Assembly (NCBI GenBank): GCA_025936115.1
Contig: JAICTZ010000020.1
Location: 1-64,000, forward strand
Length of the DNA stretch: 64,000 nucleotides
Direction of reading: 5' to 3'
DNA from: Polyangiaceae bacterium
GTDB taxonomy: Bacteria; Myxococcota_A; Polyangia; Polyangiales; Polyangiaceae
Shown: in pieces, positions 54,226-63,422 of the stretch
Layout: each line of letters starts with the position of its first letter
Numbering within the stretch: position 1 is the stretch's first letter
The notes under the pieces: model-generated
What the model saw: the letters and a program-made list of their open reading frames with translations, nothing else
Database searches by the model: none
Told to the model about the DNA's origin: nothing
Position numbers and translations under genes: made by a program

Positions 54226-54258
54226 CGTGCCGCTCGGCGCGGACCGCACGGCGTGACG

Positions 54259-55062
54259 TCAGTTGTCCGTCTGACAATATTCGACGGCGAGCGTGCCGTG
54301 CGCCGTGCAGCCGACCGTCGCGTCGTCGGGAGAAACCAGCAATTTACAGGTGAAGTCGGCGAGCATCGCGCCGCTCTTCAACGTGGCGAAGGGGCCGAGC
54401 GTGCAGTCGTCGACGGGCGACAGGTGCCCCGTCGTGTCCGAGTAAAACGTGATGAACGCCGGCGCGCTGTCGCGCGATTGAATCATCGCGCTCTCGACCG
54501 AAAACGAGAGCGTCTCACCCGTCGTCGCGTCGGGCCCGCCCACGGCCGCGACGGCGGCCATGCTCGTGCCGTCCAACGCGAGCGCCACGGAGCAGTTCAC
54601 CGCGACGCCGTCCGTGCCGTCCGGCACCGTCCCGCCGGGCGTCGGCGTGCCGATCGTGTACGTCAAACTGCCGTTCGAGCCGACGTTGCACGTTCGCACC
54701 CCGGCGTCGGCGTCCGTTAGCGCCGACTGGGTCAAGGTGATGCTGAAGCCTGCTGCGGGTGGGTTCGGCGCGCCGCCGCCCGTGCCGCCGCTGCCGCCCG
54801 TGCCGGCACTGCCGCCGAGGCTTTGCGTTCCACTCGTGCCACCGCTCGCGCCCGTGCCGCCGCTCGCGACGGTGCCACCTGTCCCGGCAGCATCATCGTC
54901 GCCGCTCGAGGGCGTCGCGCTGCTGCAGGCGGTGGCGCCGAAAAGCGCGCTCGCGACGAGCGTCGCCGTCCACACGAATGGTCGCGCGAGCGAGCGTTTC
55001 GGCGCGCGTCCGACGCCGCCACACGGCTTTCGGGAGGGAACAAGCGAAGCGCCCGTAGACAT
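54259..55062 (-). CDS. Gly/Thr-rich lipoprotein, hypothetical
   Basis: 267 residues from the ATG at 55062. A basic N-terminus of about 28 residues is followed by a hydrophobic segment and lipobox-like FGATACS (Cys about 46). A GTGGT/GGTGASGG linker (about 58-95) leads to a beta-rich domain with paired Cys (VRTCNVGSNGSLTYTIG, VAVNCSVALALDG, DDCTLGPFATLKSG, FTCKLLVSPDD, VGCTAHGTLAVEYC), six Cys in total that could form three disulfides. This is a common build for Polyangia surface lipoproteins. No function is assigned. Convergent with ctaA. Confidence 0.72.
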   Translation of the reverse strand: MSTGASLVPSRKPCGGVGRAPKRSLARPFVWTATLVASALFGATACSSATPSSGDDDAAGTGGTVASGGTGASGGTSGTQSLGGSAGTGGSGGTGGGAPNPPAAGFSITLTQSALTDADAGVRTCNVGSNGSLTYTIGTPTPGGTVPDGTDGVAVNCSVALALDGTSMAAVAAVGGPDATTGETLSFSVESAMIQSRDSAPAFITFYSDTTGHLSPVDDCTLGPFATLKSGAMLADFTCKLLVSPDDATVGCTAHGTLAVEYCQTDN

Positions 55063-55524
55063 TCAGTACGGAAAGGAAGCACCTGCGCAGGGGCTCGCGA
55101 GTAGCTTGCCTGATTCGCGTAGCGGGTCAAGCGCGCTCGGCCGGCGCCGTGCCCCCCAAATCAAACCTGCTGTGATCAAACGGGAGGCATGCCTGGGAAG
55201 CGGCGAAGCATCCAAGCAGCACTCGCTGTGCTGCTTCGTTGAAGAGCATGATTCCGATGGACCACCGGAGGCGGCGTGCAGACGCCGCGCTGAAGGTTGT
55301 CGCTGACTTTGGACCAGACGTACGCTGCCAGCGGGCGGGATTGGGTACCGCGGGCGCGGCTCATGAAGTCGTCGCTCTTGATGCCATTTTGCGCGGTTCG
55401 GAACGAGCGGCTCACAACGCCGGACGCCTTCGCCCGGCGATTTCAGTGCCAAGGGCCATGTCCCGTCGCGTCTCGTTCGCCGCGTGCGCACCGGTCCTCG
55501 CTGTCGCCGACTCCGGCTTCGAGA
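55063..55524. other. 462-bp gap without a convincing gene
   Basis: Short frames exist on both strands but none has a plausible product or ribosome site. An 8-bp perfect hairpin AAGCAGCA/TGCTGCTT lies at 55214-55236 without a following T-run. The base composition is somewhat lower in GC than in the neighbouring genes, so this may be a decayed element. Nothing else was recognised. Confidence 0.4.
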
Positions 55525-56037
55525 TCACGGGCGCGCTTCTGGCTGCGCTTCTTTCGACGGTTCGACTTCGATCGCGCCGATGCGCCACTCGCCGCCACTC
55601 CGCCGGAGCTCGAAGCGTACGTTGCGTTGCTCGCGCCGGAGCTCCCCGCCGCGCGCCGCCGTGAGCGTCACTTGCGACACCGCGTGCGCGACGGCGCCTT
55701 CGACGTGGATGTCCGTCGCGCCGACGCTCACCGTCACGTCGCCGAAATTCACCGGCGCTTCCCCCGCGAGCACGGCGAGCGCGCGCGTGCCCGACATGGA
55801 CCCGAGCTCCGGCGCCGTGAACGTCACGTCCGGCTCGAGCGCCTCCTTGAACACGCCGTTGATGCGCGCCGTCCGCAAGAGCGCGTTCGTTTCGTCCGCG
55901 CGCGTCTCGACGGCATGCGCCACTTCCTTGAGCCGCGAGAGCACCCTGTCCTCGTCCGAGCCGCCGAACACGACGTACACGAGCAGCGCGAGCGAGGCCG
56001 CGACGAGCGCAAGACCGAGGCGGCGACCCCTGAGCAT
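55525..56037 (-). CDS. Membrane-anchored NTF2/SnoaL-like protein
   Basis: 170 residues. An N-terminal hydrophobic helix (LGLALVAASLALLVYVVFGG) anchors a small domain. EVAHAVETRADETN, VFKEALEPDVTFTAPELG, VNFGDVTVSVGATDIHVEGAVAHAVSQVTLTA, by position about 96-127, and VRFELRRSGGEWRIGAIEV match the alpha-then-curved-sheet layout of NTF2/SnoaL-like domains. No catalytic residues can be assigned. It begins 9 bp after the stop of the glycosidase gene and is probably the last gene of that operon. Confidence 0.68.
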   Translation of the reverse strand: MLRGRRLGLALVAASLALLVYVVFGGSDEDRVLSRLKEVAHAVETRADETNALLRTARINGVFKEALEPDVTFTAPELGSMSGTRALAVLAGEAPVNFGDVTVSVGATDIHVEGAVAHAVSQVTLTAARGGELRREQRNVRFELRRSGGEWRIGAIEVEPSKEAQPEARP

Positions 56038-56046
56038 CGCGTGAGC

Positions 56047-58728
56047 TCAGAGCGGCCGCGATAGACGCTCGGCCGGAGCCGGCGGGCGGCGCGGCTGGAT
56101 CAACTTGGCGACGAGCGCCGTCCAGCCCGTTTGATGGCTGGCGCCGAGTCCCTCGCCGTTGTCACCGTGGAAGTACTCGTGAAAGAGCAGGTAGTCGCGA
56201 AAGTGCGGATCCGTCTGAAACTTCTCTTGCTGACCGTAGCAGGGGCGGCGGCCGTGTTCGTCGAGCAAAAACAGCCGCGTGAGGCGACGTCCGAGCTCGT
56301 CGGCGACTTCGAGCAGCGTGAGGAACCGTCCGGAGCCCGTCGGACACTCCACCTTGAAGTCGTCACCGTAATAGTGGTGAAATTTCTGCAGCGACTCGAT
56401 CAAGAGGTAATTGCAGGGCATCCAGATCGGGCCACGCCAGTTGGAGTTGCCGCCGAAAAGGCCCGTGGTCGACACGCCCGGCTCGTAATCGACCACGTGG
56501 CGCTCGCCCGAGACCTCGAGCACGAACGGGTGCTCGCGGTGGTAGCGCGAGAGGGCTCTCACTCCGTAGGGTGACAAAAACTCCGTCTCGTCGAGCATGC
56601 GCGCGAGCAAGCGCTTCATGCGATGGCCGCGCAGGAGCGAGAGCAGGTGCCGCTCGCCTTCGCCCGTCTCCTGCCAGCGCGAGACGAGCGCCGCCAGATC
56701 GGGCCGGTGCTCGAGGAGCCAGCGCAGCCGCTGCGTGAAGCCCGGCAGTGTCTCAAACACGCGCTCGTCAAGCACCTCGACGGCAAAGAGCGGGATCAAG
56801 CCCACCATCGAACGCACGCGCAGCGGCACCGAGCGGCCGCCCACGCTCAGCACGTCGTAATAGAACTTGTCCTGCTCGTCCCATAGGCCCACGGCCTCCG
56901 GCCCGATCTTCGTCATCGCGTCGGCGATGTGCAGGTAGTGCTCGAAGAACTTGCTCGCGATGTCCTCGTACACCGGGTCGTGCACGGCGAGCTCGATCGC
57001 GATGCGCATCAAATTCAAGCTGTACATCGCCATCCAGGCCGTGCCGTCGGCTTGATTGATGAAGCCGCCCGTCGGCAAGGGTTTGCTGCGGTCGAACACG
57101 CCGATGTTGTCGAGCCCGAGAAAGCCGCCCTGGAAGATGTTGCGTCCCTCGTGGTCCTTGCGGTTCACCCACCAGGTGAAGTTCAGCATCAGCTTGTGAA
57201 AGACGCGCTCGAGGAAGTCGAGATCGCCAGCGTCGTTGCGCGTCTTCTTGTCGATTTGAAAGACGCGCAGCGCCGCCCAGGCGTGCACGGGCGGGTTCAC
57301 GTCGTCGAACGCCCATTCGTAGGCGGGGAACTGCCCGCTCGGGTGCATGTACCACTCGCGCATGAGCAGGATCAGCTGGTGCTTGGCGTACTCCGGGTCG
57401 ATCAGCGCCATCGGCACGCAGTGAAAGCCGAGATCCCACGCCGCATACCAAGGGTATTCCCACTTGTCGGGCAGCGAGAGCACGTCGTCGTTCACGAGGT
57501 GCTCCCAATCGGCGTTGCGCTGAAAGCGCGCCGCGGGGGGCGCCGGCTGCGCTTCGTCGCCGTGGAGCCACGCGCGCACGTCGTAGTTGTAAAACTGCTT
57601 GGACCAAATCATGCCCGCGAGCGCTTGGCGGTGCACGAGCCGCGCGTCGGCGTCGTCGATGCCCGCCTGCAGCTGCGTATAAAAGTCGTCGCTCTCGCTC
57701 TGCCGCGCCGCGAAGACGGCGTCGAAATCGTAGAACGGAGCCGCGGCGGTGCGACTCCCCTTTTGCGAGAGGCGCGCGCGGATCGTCACTTCGCCGCCGG
57801 GCGGCAACACGAAGCGATACTGCCCGGCGCATTTGGTGCCGCGACCGTCGGGATTGACGGCCGCACGCGCGTTCTTCACCACGTAGTCGCCAATTGCGTC
57901 TTTGGGGAACGGGGGACCCTCGACGCCGAAGACGCGCGGAAAGTTCGTCTCGTTTTCGCAAAACAAGAGCTCGTTCGCGCCGTCGAAGTGCATCACGAAG
58001 TTGCCCATCTCGGGGTGCGCGACGAGCGCGCTCGTGGCGCCGGCGCGCTCGAGTCGCGGCCGTTCGGCGCCGTGCGTCCAAGCCCAGGTGTTGCGAAACC
58101 AAACCTGGGGCAGGAGCTGGATCGGCGCCGGCTCGGGGCCGCGATTGACGGCGTGGACGCGCCATAAAATATCGTTCGGCTCCGCCTTCGCGTATTCGAC
58201 GAACACGTCGAAATAGCGATCGTCGTCGAACACGCCGAGATCGGCGAGCTCGACCTCGGGCGCGCTGCGCGGGCAGCGGTTCCGCTCGACGAGCGCCTCG
58301 TACGGGAAGGCGCACTGCGGGTACTTGTAGAGCGCCTTCGCGTACGAGGCGGTCGGCGTGGCGTCGAGGTAGTAGTAGAGCTCCTTCACGTCCTCACCGT
58401 GGTTGCCCTGGTCGTTCGTGAGGCCGAACAAGCGCTCTTTGAGGATGGAGTCGGCTTCGTTCCACAGCGCGAGGCCGAGGCAGATGCGCTGGTGGTGGTC
58501 ACAGAAGCCGAGCAGGCCGTCTTCACCCCAGCGGTAGGCGCGGCTGCGCGCGTGCTCGTGCGGGAAGTAGTCCCAGGCATTGCCGTGCTCGCTGTAGTCC
58601 TCGCGCACCGTGCCCCACTGCCGCTCGCCGAGGTACGGCCCGAACCTGCGCCATGGAGCGTTGTACGCGCCGTTCTGATTCAGGCGCGCAGTTTCGGCCG
58701 AACGGGCGGGACGGGATGACGGAGGCAC
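56047..58728 (-). CDS. GH63/MGH1-like glycoside hydrolase
   Basis: 893 residues. The protein follows the MGH1-like (GH63-clan) glucosidase/mannosylglycerate-hydrolase pattern: ERQWGTVREDYSEHGNAWDYFPHEHARSRAYRWGEDG at the N-terminus (by position 34-70), a beta-sandwich middle part, and an (alpha/alpha)6 barrel with KWEYPWYAAWDLGFHCVPMA (catalytic Asp region), GGFLGLDNIGVFDRS and SNWRGPIWMPCNYLLIE, ending GLGASHQTGWTALVAKLI with the general-base Glu/Asp area EYFHGDNGEG. There is no signal peptide, so it is probably cytosolic and acts on a small glucoside such as glucosylglycerate or an oligosaccharide. GTG start, 3 nt after the upstream stop. Confidence 0.88.
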   Translation of the reverse strand: MPPSSRPARSAETARLNQNGAYNAPWRRFGPYLGERQWGTVREDYSEHGNAWDYFPHEHARSRAYRWGEDGLLGFCDHHQRICLGLALWNEADSILKERLFGLTNDQGNHGEDVKELYYYLDATPTASYAKALYKYPQCAFPYEALVERNRCPRSAPEVELADLGVFDDDRYFDVFVEYAKAEPNDILWRVHAVNRGPEPAPIQLLPQVWFRNTWAWTHGAERPRLERAGATSALVAHPEMGNFVMHFDGANELLFCENETNFPRVFGVEGPPFPKDAIGDYVVKNARAAVNPDGRGTKCAGQYRFVLPPGGEVTIRARLSQKGSRTAAAPFYDFDAVFAARQSESDDFYTQLQAGIDDADARLVHRQALAGMIWSKQFYNYDVRAWLHGDEAQPAPPAARFQRNADWEHLVNDDVLSLPDKWEYPWYAAWDLGFHCVPMALIDPEYAKHQLILLMREWYMHPSGQFPAYEWAFDDVNPPVHAWAALRVFQIDKKTRNDAGDLDFLERVFHKLMLNFTWWVNRKDHEGRNIFQGGFLGLDNIGVFDRSKPLPTGGFINQADGTAWMAMYSLNLMRIAIELAVHDPVYEDIASKFFEHYLHIADAMTKIGPEAVGLWDEQDKFYYDVLSVGGRSVPLRVRSMVGLIPLFAVEVLDERVFETLPGFTQRLRWLLEHRPDLAALVSRWQETGEGERHLLSLLRGHRMKRLLARMLDETEFLSPYGVRALSRYHREHPFVLEVSGERHVVDYEPGVSTTGLFGGNSNWRGPIWMPCNYLLIESLQKFHHYYGDDFKVECPTGSGRFLTLLEVADELGRRLTRLFLLDEHGRRPCYGQQEKFQTDPHFRDYLLFHEYFHGDNGEGLGASHQTGWTALVAKLIQPRRPPAPAERLSRPL

Positions 58729-58731
58729 GGG

Positions 58732-59616
58732 TCACGGACACGTGACGCCGACGAGCGGCGCCATCTTTTTGTACGTGGCGAGCGCCTGCGCGCACGCAAA
58801 CTCGGGGGAGGCTTTGAGCGCGTCGCAGCTCGCGACGGTTTGCGCTTGGCCGCCGGCTTTCGAGGCCATGGCTTTGCAGCACGCGGCCGCGGCGTCGCAG
58901 CTCGGGCCGCCCGTGCCGAGACCACTGCTCGGAGTCGGGAGCACCAGTGTCGGCGTGGGGCCTGCGCTCGCACTCGCGGTGGCACCCGGAGTGATCGCGC
59001 CGGACGGCGTCCTTCCGGCGGCGGTCGGTGCCGTGGGCGCGGTCACTTGACCGAGCCCGGGTAGGTTCACGACGACGCCCGCGTCACTGACGCTCACCGT
59101 CGCGCCGAAGCCGCTCGCCGCCGCGACGGCGCGCTCGACTTCCTGCGCCGGCTTGAACACCGAGAAGTAGAACCAGGCGGCGGCCGCGCTGCCGAGTAGG
59201 AGCAGCGCGCCGCAGCCCAAGCCGAGCCACACGAGCGGATTCGTTTTCTTGCCGGGGGCAGGCGAGCCGCCCGGTTGTGTGGGAGCAACCTGTCCCGGCT
59301 GCTGCGGCCATCCGTGTGGGGCACCGGGCGGCTGTCCATAACCGCCGGGCGGTTGTCCGTAGCCGCCGGGCGGTTGTCCGTAACCGCCGGGCGGTGGCCC
59401 GTACCCGCCGGGCGGCTGTCCACCGGGCGGCTGTCCACCGGGCGGCTGTCCACCGGGCGGCTGTCCACCGGGCGGCTGTCCACCGGGCGGCTGTCCACCG
59501 GGCGGCTGTCCACCGGGCGGCTGCCCGGGCGGCGGACCCCAGCCACCTTGTCCGCCGGGCGGGTGTCCGCCGCCGTACCCGCCGCCGCCGTAGCCGCCTG
59601 GTCCCTGCTCAGACAT
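58732..59616 (-). CDS. GGQPP-repeat protein with single membrane helix
   Basis: 294 residues from the ATG at 59616. Residues 1-110 are low complexity: GGYGGG, then at least eight PPGGQ pentads, then PPGGYGQ repeats. A membrane helix (WLGLGCGALLLLGSAAAAWFYFSVF) lies at about 140-165. After it come KPAQEVERAVAAASGFG, an Ala/Thr/Pro linker and a C-terminal helical domain with six Cys (CDAAAACCKAMASKAG, ASCDALKASPEFACAQALATYKKM, ending TCP). The repeat arm is probably cytoplasmic and the Cys domain outside. First gene of a set with the glycosidase (3-nt gap) and the NTF2-like protein. Function unknown. Confidence 0.7.
   Translation of the reverse strand: MSEQGPGGYGGGGYGGGHPPGGQGGWGPPPGQPPGGQPPGGQPPGGQPPGGQPPGGQPPGGQPPGGQPPGGYGPPPGGYGQPPGGYGQPPGGYGQPPGAPHGWPQQPGQVAPTQPGGSPAPGKKTNPLVWLGLGCGALLLLGSAAAAWFYFSVFKPAQEVERAVAAASGFGATVSVSDAGVVVNLPGLGQVTAPTAPTAAGRTPSGAITPGATASASAGPTPTLVLPTPSSGLGTGGPSCDAAAACCKAMASKAGGQAQTVASCDALKASPEFACAQALATYKKMAPLVGVTCP
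59416..59520 (-). repeat. Seven identical 15-bp tandem repeats (GGQPP codons)
   Basis: Seven perfect copies of CTGTCCACCGGGCGG fill 59416-59520 inside the coding region, with degenerate copies on both sides. Perfect identity over 105 bp suggests recent expansion and ongoing length variation. Confidence 0.95.
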
Positions 59617-59643
59617 CGCAAAGCTTGTTACCACAAGTTTCAA

Positions 59644-59680
59644 GTTGGGCGGGTCTTGGAAGACCAGTTCGTGGCATCGT
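59644..59680 (-). repeat. Possible short remnant of the dispersed DRDL..QD repeat
   Basis: GGGTCTTGGAAGACCAGTTC followed by GCATCGTCCGG resembles the units at 19936 and 32798. On the minus strand it reads HELVFQDPPNLKLV, close to DRDLFFQDLKLV of the nuo copy. It lies just upstream of the GGQPP gene start. Confidence 0.4.
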
Positions 59681-59692
59681 CCGGCCGTGAAA

Positions 59693-61231
59693 ATGCCGAT
59701 CCGCCGAGCCACGCCGACGAAACTCCGCGCCGAGCGGCGCCTTCACAGCGTCGCGCGCGCTGCGTCCGCTTGTCTCGCGCTCTCGCTCGCGTCCGCAGCG
59801 CACGCCACCGAGCCCGGAGCGCAAACGAAGGCAGCGAGCAGCGCGCAGGCATCCAAGCCGAGCGCACGCGGCGCCGCGACGAAAGCTGCAGCGGCCGAGC
59901 TCGCGCCGGCACGGCCCACGCTGACGCTGCCGTTCGAGAAGCTCACGCTCGAAAACGGTCTCACGCTGATTCTGCACCGCGATCCGTCGTTGCCGCTCGT
60001 GGCGGTCAACATCTGGTACCACGTGGGGCCCGCTTACGAACCTCCGGGCAGAAGCGGTTTTGCCCACTTATTCGAACATTTGATGTTCGAGGGCTCGCGT
60101 CACGTGGGGCACGAATTCGACAAGCTGCTCGAGTCGATCGGCGCGACCAACGTGAACGGCACGACGAATTGGGATCGCACCAACTACTTCGAGACCGTAC
60201 CGCGCGAATACCTCGAGCTCGCGCTCTGGATCGAGAGTGATCGCATGGGCTACTTGCTCGACGCGGTCACGCAGGAGCGCCTCGACGTGCAGCGCGACGT
60301 CGTGAAGAACGAGCGACGCCAGACCTTCGAGAATGCGCCGTACGGCAAGAGCGCGCTCGCGCTCCTCGATACGATGTTCCCCGCGGGGCACCCGTACCAC
60401 GGCGCCGTGATCGGCTCGATGCAGGATCTGTCGGCGGCGACCCTCGACGACGTGAAGGATTTTTTCCGCCAATATTACGCGCCGAGTAACGCCACACTCT
60501 GCCTCGCGGGCGACTTCGATCCCGCCCTCGTCAAGGCGATGGTCGAGAAGTATTTCGGCACGCTGACGGGCCGGCCGCCGACACGGGTCGTGCGGCACGC
60601 AACGCCGCCGCTCGCGCAAGCCGCTAGGCTCGTGATCGACGAACCGGTCGAGCTCGCCCGCGTCGCTTACGGCTGGATCGCGCCGCCAGCTTACGGCCCC
60701 GACGACGCGCCGCTCGACATCGCGACCACGATTTTGGCGGGCGGACGCTCGACGCGGCTCTATCGCCGCCTCGTCGTCGAGGACAAGCTCGCTTCCGACG
60801 TGGATGCCTCCTCCGATCCGAATCAGCTCGCGACCATGCTCGAGGTGAGCGCGACCGCGGCGTCGGGCAAGGCGCCCGAGGACATCGAGCACGCGCTCGA
60901 CAGCGTCATCGAAGGACTGAAGACGAACCCTCCGTCGCCCGAGGAGCTCGCGCGCGCCAAGCGCCGGACGTTCCTGGCCATCGCGAGCGATCTCGAACAG
61001 CTGAACGGGCACAACGGCGAATCGGGTCGCGCCGGCTTCTTGCAGCGCTTCAATCATTACCTCGGTGACCCTGGGTACTTACCCAAGCTACTCGCCGCCA
61101 TCGACGCGGTGACCGCCGACGACGTCTCACGCGTCGTTCGCCAGTACATGACGCCGCAAGCGCGCGTCACCGTCGTCACGCACCCGAGCGCGGGCGCCAC
61201 GAACGGCACCGCCGGCAAGGGGGCGCGGTGA
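59693..61231 (+). CDS. M16 family zinc metallopeptidase (active subunit)
   Basis: 512 residues from the ATG at 59693; a GTG at 59687 is equally possible. A signal peptide (ARAASACLALSLASAAHA) and an Ala/Lys linker precede the peptidase. The inverted zinc motif HLFEH is at residues 125-129, with the distal Glu in VKNERRQTFENAPYG. LENGLTLILHRDPSLPLVAVNIWYHVG and FFRQYYAPSNATLCLAGDFD are typical M16B sequence. These enzymes degrade or process peptides in a clamshell chamber and often need a partner. The partner is the next gene, overlapping by 4 nt (GTGA) and lacking the zinc motif. Confidence 0.92.
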   Translation: MPIRRATPTKLRAERRLHSVARAASACLALSLASAAHATEPGAQTKAASSAQASKPSARGAATKAAAAELAPARPTLTLPFEKLTLENGLTLILHRDPSLPLVAVNIWYHVGPAYEPPGRSGFAHLFEHLMFEGSRHVGHEFDKLLESIGATNVNGTTNWDRTNYFETVPREYLELALWIESDRMGYLLDAVTQERLDVQRDVVKNERRQTFENAPYGKSALALLDTMFPAGHPYHGAVIGSMQDLSAATLDDVKDFFRQYYAPSNATLCLAGDFDPALVKAMVEKYFGTLTGRPPTRVVRHATPPLAQAARLVIDEPVELARVAYGWIAPPAYGPDDAPLDIATTILAGGRSTRLYRRLVVEDKLASDVDASSDPNQLATMLEVSATAASGKAPEDIEHALDSVIEGLKTNPPSPEELARAKRRTFLAIASDLEQLNGHNGESGRAGFLQRFNHYLGDPGYLPKLLAAIDAVTADDVSRVVRQYMTPQARVTVVTHPSAGATNGTAGKGAR

Positions 61232-62757
61232 GCGCGCTCGGAGCTTTCGCCTGCGCGACGCTGCGTGCCCGCGCGACGCTCGCCGCGCTGTTCGCGCTCG
61301 GCGTCTGCGCGTGTTCCGGCAACGTGAAGACGTATCAGGCGAAGCCGCCGACGCCGCCCGCACCGTCCTCGTCGGTCGCGCCCGATCCGGAGCCGTGGCG
61401 GTCGGAGCGACCGAAGCCGGGACAGCCAGGAGAGCTGCATTTCCCCGAGCCGAACGTGGTGAAGCTCGCGAACGGACTCAGCGTTTATCTCGTGCATCGG
61501 CCGACGGCGGTGGTGACGTTCGACTTCGTGGTGCGCCACGGTGCCTCTTCCGTGCCCGAGGGCAAGAGCGGGCTCGCGGCGCTCACGGCGCGCCTGCTCG
61601 TCGAGAGCACGAAGAAGCATCCGAGCCGCGAGCTCGCCGAAGCCGCCGAGAACCTCGGCGCGCCGTTGAGCTCGAGCGCGGGCCGCGACGAGTCCACGGT
61701 GAGCCTCTCGGCGCTGAAAAGCGACACGGAGCGTGCGCTCGCCCTGCTCGCCGAGGTCGTGCGCGAGCCGGCGTTCGATCCGAAGGAGTTCGAGCGCGTG
61801 CGGGCGGAATGGGTCGATCAGCTGGTCGCGCAGCGCCAAGCGCCCGATCGCCTGGCGTCGCTCGCGGGCTTGCGCCTCCTGAACGGACCCGTGCTCGGCG
61901 CGCCCGTCGACGGCGGCGTCTCGGACGTGAAGCGCCTGCGCGTCGCCGATCTCAAGGATTTCCACGCGCACCGCTACGTCCCGAGCGAATCGGCGCTCAT
62001 CGTCGTCGGCGACGTGGGCTTCGAAGCACTCAAGCCCGGGCTCGATCAATCGTTCGGCAGCTGGCGCGCCGCAGCTCAGGCGCAGAAAGCGGCCGCACCC
62101 GCGCTCCCGCCGCCGAACCCCGGGCTCAAGCTCATCGCCATCGATCGCCCCGGCGCCGTGCAGACCGCGATCTTCGCGGCACAGCGCTTCCCGCCACGCG
62201 CCTCCCCCGGCTTCGAAGCGCGCGAGGTGCTCGGCGAAGTCGTGGGCGGTCTCTTCACCTCGCGCATCAACATGAACCTGCGCGAAAAGCACGCCTACAC
62301 CTACGGGGCTTCGGCTCGGCCGATCGCCACGCGAACGTGGGGCGCGTTCGTCGTCGGCACGAGCGTGCGCACCGACGCCACCGCGCCGGCGCTCTCGGAA
62401 ACGCTGCACGAGCTCCAACTCGCCCGTGATCCGACCCTCGGCGCTCCCCTGCGCCCCGACGAGATTGCACGGGCCAAAGCCGGCCTGTTGCACGCGCTCG
62501 GCGCTCGACTCGAACACGGCTCGCTCGTCGCGGGGTCGATGGTCGAGCTCTTCTCGCTCGGCCTCGGCAACGACTACTTTTCGCGCTACCCCACGCTCGT
62601 GAACGCGGTCTCCACGCCCGATCTCGAAGCCAGCCAACGCCTGCTCGACCCCGAGGACCTCATCGTGGTGGTCGTGGGCGACGTCGCTCAAATCCGTCCC
62701 GGCTTCGACAAGCTCGGCTGGAAGCTCGAACCCGCCGCCGACACACTCACCGACTAG
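61228..62757 (+). CDS. M16-family peptidase homolog without zinc site (lipoprotein)
   Basis: 509 residues from a GTG that overlaps the active subunit's stop. A signal ends LGVCACSG with a likely lipidated Cys at about 29. KLANGLSVYLVHRPTAVVTFDFVVRHGASSVPEGKSGLAALTARLL, by position about 76-121, has the M16 fold but the HxxEH motif is replaced by LAALTARL, so it cannot bind catalytic zinc. The C-terminal half keeps the substrate-binding REKHAYTYGASAR (the R/Y pair). It is best read as the non-catalytic half of a heterodimer with the preceding protein, held at the membrane by its lipid. Confidence 0.9.
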   Translation: MSALGAFACATLRARATLAALFALGVCACSGNVKTYQAKPPTPPAPSSSVAPDPEPWRSERPKPGQPGELHFPEPNVVKLANGLSVYLVHRPTAVVTFDFVVRHGASSVPEGKSGLAALTARLLVESTKKHPSRELAEAAENLGAPLSSSAGRDESTVSLSALKSDTERALALLAEVVREPAFDPKEFERVRAEWVDQLVAQRQAPDRLASLAGLRLLNGPVLGAPVDGGVSDVKRLRVADLKDFHAHRYVPSESALIVVGDVGFEALKPGLDQSFGSWRAAAQAQKAAAPALPPPNPGLKLIAIDRPGAVQTAIFAAQRFPPRASPGFEAREVLGEVVGGLFTSRINMNLREKHAYTYGASARPIATRTWGAFVVGTSVRTDATAPALSETLHELQLARDPTLGAPLRPDEIARAKAGLLHALGARLEHGSLVAGSMVELFSLGLGNDYFSRYPTLVNAVSTPDLEASQRLLDPEDLIVVVVGDVAQIRPGFDKLGWKLEPAADTLTD

Positions 62758-62794
62758 GCTCTCGAGTCCGGCGAATCACCTCGACGATTGACGC

Positions 62795-63328
62795 TCAGCG
62801 GGCCGCTGTGGTCGAGCTCGTGCCGGTCCGGCGCCGCGAACGATCGACCGGTAGGGAGTCGAGCTCGACGGTGTCGATCGGTTTGGCGGCGTCCGAGGCG
62901 GCCGGCAGTCCGAAGTGCGGCGCGGTGGTCGGCGCCAGGCGCGGGTGGTCTTCTCTACGGGAGTCGACGAAGGCGGCGATGAGCGTTCCGACGAGCAGAG
63001 AGCCGAACGCTGCGAGCGCCAAGAGATACAGCGTCTTCGGTTCGACGCGGCGCGGCTTGGGGTTCAGCTGGCGTTCCGAAATGGCCCGTCGCGTGCGCTC
63101 GAGCTGACGGCGATCGCGGATGACGACGGTCTGCTCCGTCGTTCGCCGCGTGCGCACCGTGGGACGCGCCGGAGACGCGACGGATTCCGCGATTACGACG
63201 GAGGGATGATCGGTAGCGACGTTCGCGCGCGGCTGCGGAACATGAATGAGAGATTCTTGCGCAACGATGACGTCGTCGGAGAGCTCCTCGAGCTCCTCAT
63301 CACTGGGTTGGCGCGGCCGATCGCTCAC
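62795..63328 (-). CDS. Single-helix membrane protein, hypothetical
   Basis: 177 residues if the GTG at 63328 is used; an in-frame start at 63391 is also open. The first 85 residues are charged and probably disordered (DEELEELSDDVIVAQESL, then RPTVRTRRTTEQTVVIRDRRQLERTRRAI). One membrane helix follows (TLYLLALAAFGSLLVGTLIAAFV) and a short polar tail. The Thr/Arg-rich cytoplasmic arm might be a kinase substrate, but there is no direct evidence. Convergent with the M16 pair and divergent from the response regulator. Confidence 0.5.
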   Translation of the reverse strand: MSDRPRQPSDEELEELSDDVIVAQESLIHVPQPRANVATDHPSVVIAESVASPARPTVRTRRTTEQTVVIRDRRQLERTRRAISERQLNPKPRRVEPKTLYLLALAAFGSLLVGTLIAAFVDSRREDHPRLAPTTAPHFGLPAASDAAKPIDTVELDSLPVDRSRRRTGTSSTTAAR

Positions 63329-63422
63329 GAAACACACGCTAATACCCGAGGGAGGAACGGTCAAAACCGAAGACCACGCCGGGCGACTCACGGCTAAGAG
63401 CGCCTCGTGATACGCTTTTTCC

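Noticed and set aside
55176..55415. 79-codon minus-strand frame in the gap upstream of the Gly/Thr-rich lipoprotein
   Set aside because: No ribosome site, no recognisable product and unremarkable codon use; might be a decayed element but not supported as a gene.
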